A DNA stretch of 35,319 nt from positions 1 to 35,319 of the forward strand of contig FR902230.1 in assembly GCA_000438415.1 (NCBI GenBank), read 5' to 3'. The notes beneath the pieces were generated by a model. The model worked only from the letters and a program-made list of their open reading frames with translations. It made no database searches and had not been told where the DNA came from. This DNA is from Clostridium sp. CAG:628 (GTDB taxonomy: Bacteria; Bacillota_I; Bacilli_A; RF39; UBA660). This document shows positions 1 through 7,412 of the stretch, in pieces. A program made the position numbers and the translations under genes. Each line of letters opens with the position of its first letter. The stretch's first letter is position 1.

Positions 1-41
1 ACAATATTAATTATAAAATATTTTTTTAATTTTATCAATAC

Positions 42-764
42 CTATATATTACCATCTTTCAAATAATCATTATATTCTTTAGAACTAGTATCTTCAAATA
101 TAATTAATAAAGATAATTTATTATTATTTTTTTTATATAAAACTTTACTTATCTTACAAGTATTAACTCTTTTAAAATTTAAACTTCTTATATAATTAAA
201 TTCATATAAATCTAAATTCTCATCAATAACAATTAACTTATAAATATTTTCCCCATTCTTAGTATGATATAAATTTACATAATAATTCACCTTTATATTA
301 GTATTATCTATTATTTTATCTTTATTAGTTCTTAAAAAACTACTAAGTACATAAAAGTTAGGATTATTTAAATCAACTATATTAGTTGTAGTTTTATTAC
401 TAAAATAATAACTCCCTTTATCAAAATTAAAACAATACTCATTTATTTTACATTCATAATATGTTATATTTTCATCATTAAAAACATTTATATAGTTATC
501 TTTATTATCATGTAAATTAATATTATATTTATTATCTTCTACTTTCATATAAGGACTTTTAAGTATCCCTTCATTATTTATATCTAATAGTTTATAGCCA
601 CTTTTAAGTTTAGTTTCAACTTGTTTATTTATTATTTCTATATTACTTTCATTACCTTCTTTAGTTTTATCAAATACATTTAATCTAAATAATATAGATA
701 TAGTAAATATAATAAACATTAATATTAAAGTTATAGATAATATTATTTTTGTCTTAATCTTCAT
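42..764 (-). CDS. Membrane-anchored protein of unknown function
   Basis: 240 residues starting with a short basic tail and one strongly hydrophobic segment at about residues 7-27, so probably an N-terminal signal anchor with the rest outside the cell. The outer part is rich in Asn, Lys, Tyr and Asp; it has two Cys (within a YECKINEYCF stretch) that could form a disulfide. I recognise no family. The start is supported by AAAGGGTG about 6 nt upstream and by a SigA-type promoter just before it. Little can be said about function; there is no obvious partner except the small unknown gene upstream on the same strand. Confidence 0.75.
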   Translation of the reverse strand: MKIKTKIILSITLILMFIIFTISILFRLNVFDKTKEGNESNIEIINKQVETKLKSGYKLLDINNEGILKSPYMKVEDNKYNINLHDNKDNYINVFNDENITYYECKINEYCFNFDKGSYYFSNKTTTNIVDLNNPNFYVLSSFLRTNKDKIIDNTNIKVNYYVNLYHTKNGENIYKLIVIDENLDLYEFNYIRSLNFKRVNTCKISKVLYKKNNNKLSLLIIFEDTSSKEYNDYLKDGNI

Positions 765-791
765 TATAACACCCTTTACTTTCTTACCACC

Positions 792-820
792 ATTATAACA
801 TTTTGTAGAACAAAAGTAAA
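792..820 (-). promoter_or_regulatory. SigA-type promoter of the membrane-anchored protein
   Basis: On the minus strand: TTTACT, 17-nt spacer, TATAAT preceded by TGT (extended -10). It lies in the 61-nt gap after the small upstream gene. Confidence 0.6.
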
Positions 821-825
821 AGACA

Positions 826-1143
826 TTATATTTTTTTAATGTCTAACACATCACTTATTAATATAGTTTCATTATCTATTGTAAGTAATTTATTTTTATC
901 TCTTCCAATTAATGTATATTCTTTATCATTATCTTTAGTTGTTATAATAACTCTTGCTTTATAAATAAAACTACTACTATTAAAAATATCATCTATCTTT
1001 TTTCTAATTAATATATCTTTCATATTATTATCAATTATTTTAGTCTCATTATTTATATTATCTTTTCCATAATAAAATTCTTCATTATTTTTAACTATTC
1101 CAGTATTTTTATTAACGAATATATTAGGTAACTTTTTATTCAT
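826..1143 (-). CDS. Small protein of unknown function, possibly YolD-like in its C-terminal half
   Basis: 105 residues. The C-terminal 45 residues look like a run of beta strands ending in ILISDVLDIKKI, a layout similar to the end of the YolD-like protein across the polymerase gene (RIYYKNLIDIEVI); this is my reading by eye, not a proven homology. The N-terminal part (NKKLPNIFVNKNTG) is unrecognised. The start has a GGGGGAAAAT ribosome site. The gene is divergent from the Y-family polymerase, sharing a roughly 110-nt intergenic region, so the two could be co-regulated. Confidence 0.65.
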   Translation of the reverse strand: MNKKLPNIFVNKNTGIVKNNEEFYYGKDNINNETKIIDNNMKDILIRKKIDDIFNSSSFIYKARVIITTKDNDKEYTLIGRDKNKLLTIDNETILISDVLDIKKI

Positions 1144-1200
1144 ATTTTCCCCCTAGTAAAGTGTATGCTTATATAGTTATTTAATTCCATATATTGGTTA

Positions 1201-1230
1201 TTGACCATACAAACAAAAATATGTTATACT
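1201..1230 (+). promoter_or_regulatory. SigA-type promoter of the Y-family polymerase operon, bracketed by a direct repeat
   Basis: TTGACC, 18-nt spacer, TATACT. The 12-nt sequence ATACAAACAAAA occurs at 1207-1218 (in the spacer) and again at 1233-1244 (just after the -10), 26 nt apart, which could be an operator. I see no GAAC-N4-GTTC LexA box of the Bacillus kind. Confidence 0.7.
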
Positions 1231-1256
1231 TAATACAAACAAAAGGTGGTGTTAAA

Positions 1257-2501
1257 ATGAATGAAAGAAATATTTTATGTATTGATTTAAAAAGTTTTTT
1301 TGCTTCAGTTGAATGTGTTGAGAGAAATTTAGACCCGTTTACTACCCCACTAATCGTGGCCGACCCATCTAGAAAAGGTGGAGCGATTACTCTTGCAGTT
1401 ACTCCGTATATGAAAACTCTTGGCGTACCTTCTCGTGGAAGAGTTTTTGAAATACCTAAGAATATCAAATATATTACTGCACCACCTAGAATGAGTTTGT
1501 ATGTTAAGAAAAGTAAAGAAGTTATTAATTGTTTTTTAGATTTTATAAGTAAAGAAGATATGCACGTATACTCTATAGATGAAGCATTTTTAGATGTTAC
1601 AGATTACTTAAAATTATATAAGATGGATGACGTTACTTTAGCCAAAACTATAATGGCTAGAATTAAAGAGAAGACAGGACTTACTAGTACATGTGGAATA
1701 GGACCCAACTTACTTCTTGCTAAAGTAGCACTTGATATTGAAAGTAAACATAGTCCTGACTTTATTGCTAAATGGACTTATGAAGATGTTAAAACTAAAT
1801 TATGGAATATAACACCACTAGATGAAATGTGGGGAATTGGTTCTAAAACTATGAAAAAATTAAATGATTTAGGAATATATAAAGTTGGAGATATTAATAA
1901 ATATAGTAAAGACTTTTATAAAAAGAGATTTGGTGTACTTGGTGAAGAACTATACTTACATGCAAATGGAATAGATAACTCTAATATAAAAGATGATAAA
2001 TATGAAATAAAGAATAAAAGTTATGGACTTAGTCAAATACTATATAAAGATTATACACCTGAAGAAGCCATACTAATTATTAAAGAAATGTGTGAAACTA
2101 TTTGTAAAAGACTTAGAAATAATAAAAAAGTTTGTGGTGTAGTTGGTTTTGGTATAGGATACTCTAGAAGTGTTGGTGGAGGATTTTATCATTCTAAAAA
2201 ACTAAGTGAAAGTACAGATAATGAAAATGTTATTTTTAGTGTATGTAAAAGCATATATGATTCTTACATAGAAGAAGAACCTATTAGAAAAGTTAGTATA
2301 TCTCTAGGTAAGATAACTGATAATAACTATGTACAATTAAATTTATTTGAAGAAGTTAATGAAACAATTAATGAAATTCCAATAGTAGTTGATGAAATAA
2401 ATAAAAAATTTGGAGATAATGCTATTTTAAAAGCATCTAGTTTACTTAATTATAGTACAATAAAAATGCGTAATAAAAAGATGGGTGGACATAATAAGTA
2501 A
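1257..2501 (+). CDS. Y-family DNA polymerase, UmuC/UvrX (YqjW) type
   Basis: 414-residue translesion polymerase that would copy past damaged bases. Visible hallmarks: the N-terminal catalytic motif CIDLKSFFASVE with D10, the palm motif YSIDEAFLD with D108-E109, and the thumb-entry motif STCGIGPNLLLAKVALD. The little-finger part follows from about residue 230. A longer reading frame opens at 1194 with TTG, but the promoter elements lie inside that extension and ATG 1257 has a GGTGGTG ribosome site, so 1257 is the start. The next gene, 12 nt on, is YolD-like; in Bacillus, yolD-like genes are coupled to uvrX/yqjW, which supports the UvrX-type assignment. Expression is probably damage-linked, but no known SOS box is seen. 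Confidence 0.92.
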   Translation: MNERNILCIDLKSFFASVECVERNLDPFTTPLIVADPSRKGGAITLAVTPYMKTLGVPSRGRVFEIPKNIKYITAPPRMSLYVKKSKEVINCFLDFISKEDMHVYSIDEAFLDVTDYLKLYKMDDVTLAKTIMARIKEKTGLTSTCGIGPNLLLAKVALDIESKHSPDFIAKWTYEDVKTKLWNITPLDEMWGIGSKTMKKLNDLGIYKVGDINKYSKDFYKKRFGVLGEELYLHANGIDNSNIKDDKYEIKNKSYGLSQILYKDYTPEEAILIIKEMCETICKRLRNNKKVCGVVGFGIGYSRSVGGGFYHSKKLSESTDNENVIFSVCKSIYDSYIEEEPIRKVSISLGKITDNNYVQLNLFEEVNETINEIPIVVDEINKKFGDNAILKASSLLNYSTIKMRNKKMGGHNK

Positions 2502-2513
2502 TGGGAGAATTTT

Positions 2514-2819
2514 ATGCAAAGAAAAATGATTAAATGGAAACCTTTTAATACATTACTTAAATATAAAGATATATTAGGTATAGAAAAAAATAGAAGTTTA
2601 ATAGATAAACCAGTTATTATAGAAGATAGAATTATTAAAATAGATAATATTTTAAAAGATGTTAATGAAAATACTTTAGTTAAAGTTAAATACTTTAATA
2701 AAGGAGTGCTTTTCTATATAACAGGTAATATAAAAAAAGTTAATGAAATAGAAAAATATATTCTAATAAATAATACTAGAATATATTATAAAAATCTTAT
2801 TGATATAGAAGTTATTTAA
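2514..2819 (+). CDS. YolD-like protein
   Basis: 101 residues, with the typical WKPFN start (residues 8-12), a predicted helix, then four or five beta strands. YolD-like proteins are found next to Y-family polymerases in Firmicutes and resemble UmuD/UmuC-accessory proteins in context, but their biochemical role is not settled. The gene follows the polymerase by 12 nt with a GGGAGAA ribosome site, so it is translated from the same message. Its last 8 nt overlap tail-to-tail with the convergent transglutaminase-like gene. Confidence 0.82.
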   Translation: MQRKMIKWKPFNTLLKYKDILGIEKNRSLIDKPVIIEDRIIKIDNILKDVNENTLVKVKYFNKGVLFYITGNIKKVNEIEKYILINNTRIYYKNLIDIEVI

Positions 2820-3330
2820 TTAAAGAATCAATTACCATATTTTCTTGATAATCTACTAAATCAGGATACATTTTAAATAATGAATCTATGTCTTTTCTTT
2901 CTCTTACATCATGTCCTAAAGAAGTAAAAGCACTTTTAGAACCCATTACTTGAAGTGATGTATCAACACATACAATACCATTAGAAGTATGTATTTCAAC
3001 ATACCAGTGTCCTCCAAAAGAGCTACCTATCGTACCTACAAAATGCTTATTAACCGCATACACAGCTTCACTATAAATTCCTAATTTATCTAAAAGTAAA
3101 ACCATTTCATAAGTACACGTTCTACATTTACCTCCAGTTAAATCAAGTCTAAATAAATCACTAAATGCTAAAGGACCATACCCTTCTATTCTAATTGGAG
3201 TTTTATCTTTTCTTATAATATTAACAAGTTCAGGTGAAAACTCCCTTATACTACTCCTATTATATAACTCATTAAAAATACTTTTAAACTCACTATCACT
3301 ATTTAACAAATCATTTCTAAATTTATACAT
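2812..3330 (-). CDS. Transglutaminase-like (papain-fold) protein
   Basis: 172 residues. A Cys-His-Asp triad in the right order is visible: C69 in TGGKCRTCTYEM (C72 close by), H108 in GGHWYVEIH and D123 in VCVDTSLQ. This matches the transglutaminase-like superfamily, whose bacterial members are mostly cysteine proteases, amidases or structural modules; the substrate cannot be told from sequence. There is no signal peptide, so it should be cytoplasmic. It overlaps the preceding MraZ-like gene by 8 nt, so they form a two-gene operon. Function remains open; I see no further domain. Confidence 0.7.
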   Translation of the reverse strand: MYKFRNDLLNSDSEFKSIFNELYNRSSIREFSPELVNIIRKDKTPIRIEGYGPLAFSDLFRLDLTGGKCRTCTYEMVLLLDKLGIYSEAVYAVNKHFVGTIGSSFGGHWYVEIHTSNGIVCVDTSLQVMGSKSAFTSLGHDVRERKDIDSLFKMYPDLVDYQENMVIDSLIK

Positions 3331-3652
3331 TATTTCCTCTACTACTTTCTAAGATTTTACCCTTAACTATTATACTATTATTACTAGTATACTCTATATT
3401 AAATTCTTCAAAATCTAGTTTATCTAAAATAACATTAGGTATTCTAATAAGACCATTATTATTAATTACTTTAAATGTATTTGAAAGAATTATTCTTATA
3501 GTATTTCTTATATCTTTATCTTTAGAAAAAGATAACTTATTTATTTTAGAACAAATTATTAAAGTATTATTATCCACAAAAGTTAAATAAACTTCTTTTG
3601 GTAAATCAATAGTTTTAGGTAAAACTAAATTATATTTATTATCTATATACAT
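3323..3652 (-). CDS. MraZ-like protein with two SpoVT/AbrB-type half-domains
   Basis: 109 residues. Two repeated units can be aligned by eye with MraZ: the first around NKYNLVLPKTI...LIICSK, the second around NNNGLIRIPNVILDKLDF followed by NIEYTSNNSIIVKG. MraZ is a ring-shaped transcription regulator, normally first in the mraZ-mraW cell division operon; here the protein is in a different place, first in a two-gene operon with a transglutaminase-like protein, so it may be an MraZ-fold paralogue rather than true MraZ. The conserved MraZ 'DxKGR' of unit one is degraded to DNKYN. A perfect-spacing promoter precedes it. Confidence 0.5.
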   Translation of the reverse strand: MYIDNKYNLVLPKTIDLPKEVYLTFVDNNTLIICSKINKLSFSKDKDIRNTIRIILSNTFKVINNNGLIRIPNVILDKLDFEEFNIEYTSNNSIIVKGKILESSRGNNV

Positions 3653-3674
3653 ATAATCACTCTTTCTAAATAAA

Positions 3675-3703
3675 ATTATAACATAACATTATTTTATAGT
3701 CAA
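3675..3703 (-). promoter_or_regulatory. Strong SigA promoter of the MraZ-like operon
   Basis: Minus strand: TTGACT, 17-nt spacer, TATAAT, preceded by TG at the usual extended position (TGTTATAAT). Confidence 0.8.
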
Positions 3704-3730
3704 AATTCTCTTTTATTTTTAATAAAACAT

Positions 3731-3739
3731 TGTTATAAT
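3731..3739 (+). promoter_or_regulatory. Extended -10 promoter of the double phosphoesterase gene
   Basis: TGTTATAAT (TGn-TATAAT) lies 21 nt before the start codon, with only a weak T-rich -35. The ribosome site AAGGTAGGTG follows. The promoter is divergent from the MraZ-like operon promoter about 30 nt away. Confidence 0.55.
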
Positions 3740-3759
3740 TAAATTAAGGTAGGTGTGAT

Positions 3760-5754
3760 ATGAACATAGAAGAATTAAAAACAAAACTTGAAAAAGGAGA
3801 AACAGTAACAAATTTAGTAAAGTATTTTGACGTGTCAGAATTTGAATTATTTGGTTATATTAAAAAATTAAAAGATGATGGGCTTGATGTTATTAGTACC
3901 GGTAAAGGTGATAACATTAGGCTCATTATTAATTATCACCCAGATTATACTAAAGAAAATGTTTACAATATAACTGAAGATGTTGATGATATAACTAAAT
4001 TTGCTGTTATAAGTGATACTAGATTTGGTTCTACTAATGAACAAATTTCCATATTAAATGACTTATATAAGAAATTCAAAAATGAAAATATTAAATACGT
4101 TATCATTGCTGGAAACCTTTTAGAAGGTGAATACAAAAATAAGGACATCTATGAGTATGGGAAGAGTTTAATAAGTAATACAGCTCTCGGTCAAGCAAAT
4201 CATTTTATTGAGTATTTTCCTAAAGTTGAAGGTATTACTACTCTATTTATTACTGGAAAATGTGATCATACTTGGAGTAAAGAATTAAATATTGGAGAAT
4301 ATATTGAAAATAATAGAAGTGATTTAATATATTTAGGACCAAAATCCGCTAATGTTAATTTTAATAAAGTTAATTTTAGAATTGAAGCATTAAAGAAACA
4401 AGGAGAAAGTTATACAATTGCATATCCTCCTCAAAAATATGCAAGAAGTCTTGCCAGTTATGAAGACTATGATGCAATATTTTTAGGTGGAACACTAACT
4501 GCACAAGAGTTTCCTACTATTAGAGATACTAGAATGTTTACTATTCCTTCTTTAGTTGCAAGAACTCCTAAAATGAGAAACTTAAGTCAACAAAATACAA
4601 TTGGTGCTTATACTTTTCATTTAAGTTATAATAAAAATGGTAAAATGAAAAGTCTTACATCAACTTTAATACCATATTATATACCTAGTAAAGAAACGTA
4701 TATTACTTTAAAACCACTTATTATAACTAGTGATAAAAAAGTTAAAGAAATTAAACCTAAAAAAGATAATTTAACACTTAAGTTAGATAATATTTATAAA
4801 TATATTAAGAAAGAAGAAAGTTTTAATGATTTAATGAATAAACTTAGTGTTAATGATAAAGAATTAATGGGTATTATTGATTTATTAAATCAAAGAGGAA
4901 AGAATATTGAAATTATAGATATTGATGATGAATTAATTGTTAAAAAGAATTTTAAAAAATCAAAAAGTATATATATTAAGCCGCCAAAAGAAGAACTTCA
5001 TAAAAAAGAATTTTTAGTTGTAAGCGATACACATTATGGTAGTATTTATAGTGAACCTTCTATGGTAAACACTTCAGTTTTCGAAGCATATAACCGTGGT
5101 ATAACTGATATTTTTCATGTTGGAGATATAACTGATGGAGACTATAGTAGAATTAGACCAATACATAATTATGAAGTATTTTTGTATGGGGCAACTGGAC
5201 AACTTGAGTACACTTTAGACACCTTACCAAAATATCCTGGAATGAAATGGCATGTTATTACAGGAAGTCATGATCAGACACACTTATTTAATTATGGAGT
5301 TGATATTGGTAAAGAATTAGAAAAAAGAAGAGATGATATTGAATTTTTAGGACAAGATAGAGGATTCTATTATTTTGATAATTGTAAAATGGAGTTATTT
5401 CATCCAGGTGGAGGAACTAGTAGAATATTATCAACTAAACCACAAAATGGAATTGATGGAATACCTTCTAAAACAAAACCTAAAATTAGTTTAAGGGGAC
5501 ATTATCATAAATCATATTATATGTTATATAGAAATGTTCATACATTCTTATGTCCATGTAATGTTGATACTAGTTCATTTATGATGAAAAATGAAATACC
5601 TAATTTAATGGGAAATTATTTTATCACTATTTGGTATAATGATAATGGAGACATTGAATATTTAGAACATGAACCAATGATATTTACTAGTAATGATGTT
5701 ATTAAAGATGATTATAAAAATCCTAAAAAATATATTAAAAGAAAAATTAAATAA
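3760..5754 (+). CDS. Duplicated helix-turn-helix + metallophosphoesterase protein; first phosphoesterase unit degenerate
   Basis: 664 residues made of two copies of the same plan: a short helix-turn-helix-like region (about 1-60 and 335-400) followed by a calcineurin-like phosphoesterase domain (about 80-310 and 415-640). The second domain has the full metal site: D423-x-H425 (SDTHYGS), G455-D456, H504-D505 in TGSHD, H548, and G580-H-x-H583. In the first domain the equivalents are D86-x-R88, G118-N119, C168-D169, and GGTL in place of GHxH, so it should not bind two metals. Known relatives cleave phosphodiesters or nucleic acids; the substrate is unknown. The helix-turn-helix parts suggest DNA binding. 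It is monocistronic, followed by the tRNA-Ala promoter. Confidence 0.75.
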   Translation: MNIEELKTKLEKGETVTNLVKYFDVSEFELFGYIKKLKDDGLDVISTGKGDNIRLIINYHPDYTKENVYNITEDVDDITKFAVISDTRFGSTNEQISILNDLYKKFKNENIKYVIIAGNLLEGEYKNKDIYEYGKSLISNTALGQANHFIEYFPKVEGITTLFITGKCDHTWSKELNIGEYIENNRSDLIYLGPKSANVNFNKVNFRIEALKKQGESYTIAYPPQKYARSLASYEDYDAIFLGGTLTAQEFPTIRDTRMFTIPSLVARTPKMRNLSQQNTIGAYTFHLSYNKNGKMKSLTSTLIPYYIPSKETYITLKPLIITSDKKVKEIKPKKDNLTLKLDNIYKYIKKEESFNDLMNKLSVNDKELMGIIDLLNQRGKNIEIIDIDDELIVKKNFKKSKSIYIKPPKEELHKKEFLVVSDTHYGSIYSEPSMVNTSVFEAYNRGITDIFHVGDITDGDYSRIRPIHNYEVFLYGATGQLEYTLDTLPKYPGMKWHVITGSHDQTHLFNYGVDIGKELEKRRDDIEFLGQDRGFYYFDNCKMELFHPGGGTSRILSTKPQNGIDGIPSKTKPKISLRGHYHKSYYMLYRNVHTFLCPCNVDTSSFMMKNEIPNLMGNYFITIWYNDNGDIEYLEHEPMIFTSNDVIKDDYKNPKKYIKRKIK

Positions 5755-5771
5755 AAATATTAAAAAAAGGG

Positions 5772-5801
5772 TTGACATAGGTACTTGTTTTATGGTACAC
5801 T
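5772..5801 (+). promoter_or_regulatory. Promoter of tRNA-Ala
   Basis: TTGACA, 18-nt spacer, TACACT with TGG just before (extended -10). A palindrome CTTGATTTAATCAAG follows at 5809-5823 in the leader, and AGGTACTTG (5779-5787) is an 8/9 inverted match of CAAGTGCCT (5820-5828). Confidence 0.8.
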
Positions 5802-5834
5802 TTTAATGCTTGATTTAATCAAGTGCCTACCGTT

Positions 5835-5911
5835 GGGGAATTGGCTCAGTTGGCTAGAGCACCTGCCTTGCACGCAGGGGGTCGCGGGTTCGAGTCCCGC
5901 ATTCTCCACCA
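5835..5911 (+). tRNA. tRNA-Ala (anticodon TGC)
   Basis: 77 nt including an encoded CCA. The acceptor GGGGAAT pairs with ATTCTCC, the anticodon stem CCTGC/GCAGG encloses the loop CTTGCAC with anticodon TGC at 5869-5871, and the T arm contains GGTTCGAGTCC. It has its own promoter and terminator, so it is a single-tRNA unit. Confidence 0.98.
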
Positions 5912-5923
5912 ATTAAAAAAATC

Positions 5924-5944
5924 AAGTCCTTTTGGACTTTTTTT
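5924..5944 (+). terminator. Terminator of tRNA-Ala
   Basis: Stem AAGTCC/GGACTT with a TTTT loop, followed by a run of T. Confidence 0.85.
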
Positions 5945-5963
5945 GATATAAGGAGAGTTATTT

Positions 5964-6425
5964 ATGGAAAAAGAAAAATTTTTATCATCAGTTTATTTAA
6001 TTATTAGAAACAATGAAGGAAAAATACTTTTACAAAGAAGACAAGGTACTAAATTATGGTGTGGTTTTCTTGCTCTACCTGCAGGACACATTGATGAAAA
6101 CGAAAACCCTTATGAAGCAGTTATTAGAGAGGCTAAAGAAGAACTAGATATTAAAATAAATATTAATGATATAATAGATACATTTGTAGTAGCAAGAAAA
6201 AACAAATCACTCATGCCCTACTATGATGTTTATTTTGAAATAAGTAAATATGAAGGAACTATTAAAATTAATGAACCAAATAAATGTGAAGAAATAGTTT
6301 GGTGTGATATAAATAATTTACCTGAAGACATGATAGATTTTGAAGTAACTGCAATAAATAATAATCTAAATGGAATTAAGTTTAGTGTAGTATATGCTGA
6401 TAATGAGAAAAAATTAACTTTATAA
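5964..6425 (+). CDS. Nudix hydrolase
   Basis: 153 residues. The Nudix box G41-x5-E47-x7-R55-E56-x2-E59-E60 is visible (GHIDENENPYEAVIREAKEE), with LDI in place of the usual LGI at its end. The preceding LWCGFLALPAGHI is typical of Nudix proteins that clean up nucleoside di- or triphosphates, but the true substrate cannot be told. The ribosome site AAGGAGAG sits 8 nt before the ATG. The gene directly follows the tRNA-Ala terminator and ends at a hairpin shared with the convergent yvcK. Confidence 0.92.
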   Translation: MEKEKFLSSVYLIIRNNEGKILLQRRQGTKLWCGFLALPAGHIDENENPYEAVIREAKEELDIKININDIIDTFVVARKNKSLMPYYDVYFEISKYEGTIKINEPNKCEEIVWCDINNLPEDMIDFEVTAINNNLNGIKFSVVYADNEKKLTL

Positions 6426-6451
6426 AAAAAAGCCAGTTTTAATAAACTGGT
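6424..6451. terminator. Bidirectional terminator between the Nudix gene and yvcK
   Basis: CCAGTTT TAAT AAACTGG hairpin at 6433-6450, with A-rich sequence on the left (T run for the minus-strand message) and TTATTTT on the right. Confidence 0.8.
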
Positions 6452-6455
6452 TATT

Positions 6456-7400
6456 TTAATACTTAAATACTTCTATAAATATATTGAATGCTACTTTTAA
6501 AGCATCATGTCTTACCATATTATTCTCTATAATAAAGTAGTCATCTTCTATAAGATTAACATTAGTTAAATTTTCTCTATCTAAAACTACTTGTTCTTTT
6601 TGTTCACTAGTTTGATACTTCTTTAATATATTTTCATCTATTTTCTTATTATTAGCAATTACTACATCTATCTTTTTCTTACCTAAATAAGAATTTAATA
6701 AATTTACATGATCACTTACTGTAAAATTATCAGTTTCTCCTGGCTGTGTAACCATATTAGATACATATATCACTTTTGTATTAGAATTATCTATAGCATC
6801 AATAATTTCTTTATTTATTAAGTTAGGTAAAATACTTGTAAAAATACTACCCATACTAAGTATTACAGCATCACTCTCTCTTATTACTTTAATAGCTTCA
6901 GGAGTTATAATAGGTTCTTCTTTATAGAAAACCTTTTTTATTTTTTTAGGACTAGAAGTTATTTCTTTTTCTCCTTCTATAATACTTCCATCTTCCATTA
7001 AAGACATTAACGTAACATTATCTTCTGTAAGTGGTACTACTTTACCTTTTAAATTAAACACTTTAGAAAGTGCTTCTATTCCATCACTTAAATTACCAGT
7101 AATTTCTTTAGTTGCAGTTAATATTAAGTTACCAACAGTATGTCCATTTAAATCACTATAAGTATTAAATCTATAATTAAATAATTTTTCTACTAATGGT
7201 TCTGTTTCACTAAGTGAAATTAAAACTCTTCTTATATCACCTACCGCAGGTGTATTAAATTCTTCTCTAAGTTTTCCAGTAGAACTACCATTATCACAAA
7301 CACTAACAATTGCAGTTATATCTAAAGGAAACTTTTTTAATCCTTGTAAGAGTACTGAAAGACCAGTTCCTCCTCCTAAGACTACTACTTTCTTATTCAT
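6456..7400 (-). CDS. yvcK: YvcK/GlmR, gluconeogenesis and cell-wall precursor factor
   Basis: 314 residues of the CofD-like family. The nucleotide-binding start VVVLGGGTGLSVLLQGLK (GGGTG at 9-13), SVCDNGSSTGKLR (about 33-45), VGDIRRVL and LNGHTVGNLIL are all present. In Bacillus and Listeria YvcK binds UDP-GlcNAc and steers carbon into peptidoglycan precursors. Its usual neighbours rapZ and whiA are absent here; instead it is second in an operon, 12 nt after an inactive-looking M15 carboxypeptidase homologue. The ribosome site GGGGGA precedes the ATG. Confidence 0.93.
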   Translation of the reverse strand: MNKKVVVLGGGTGLSVLLQGLKKFPLDITAIVSVCDNGSSTGKLREEFNTPAVGDIRRVLISLSETEPLVEKLFNYRFNTYSDLNGHTVGNLILTATKEITGNLSDGIEALSKVFNLKGKVVPLTEDNVTLMSLMEDGSIIEGEKEITSSPKKIKKVFYKEEPIITPEAIKVIRESDAVILSMGSIFTSILPNLINKEIIDAIDNSNTKVIYVSNMVTQPGETDNFTVSDHVNLLNSYLGKKKIDVVIANNKKIDENILKKYQTSEQKEQVVLDRENLTNVNLIEDDYFIIENNMVRHDALKVAFNIFIEVFKY

Positions 7401-7412
7401 AAATCCCCCATG

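Noticed and set aside
1194..1256. Upstream extension of the Y-family polymerase from a TTG codon
   Set aside because: The promoter -35, spacer and -10 lie within it and ATG 1257 has the ribosome site and the family N-terminus.
1144..1256. LexA/SOS box before the polymerase
   Set aside because: No GAAC-N4-GTTC or close variant is present.
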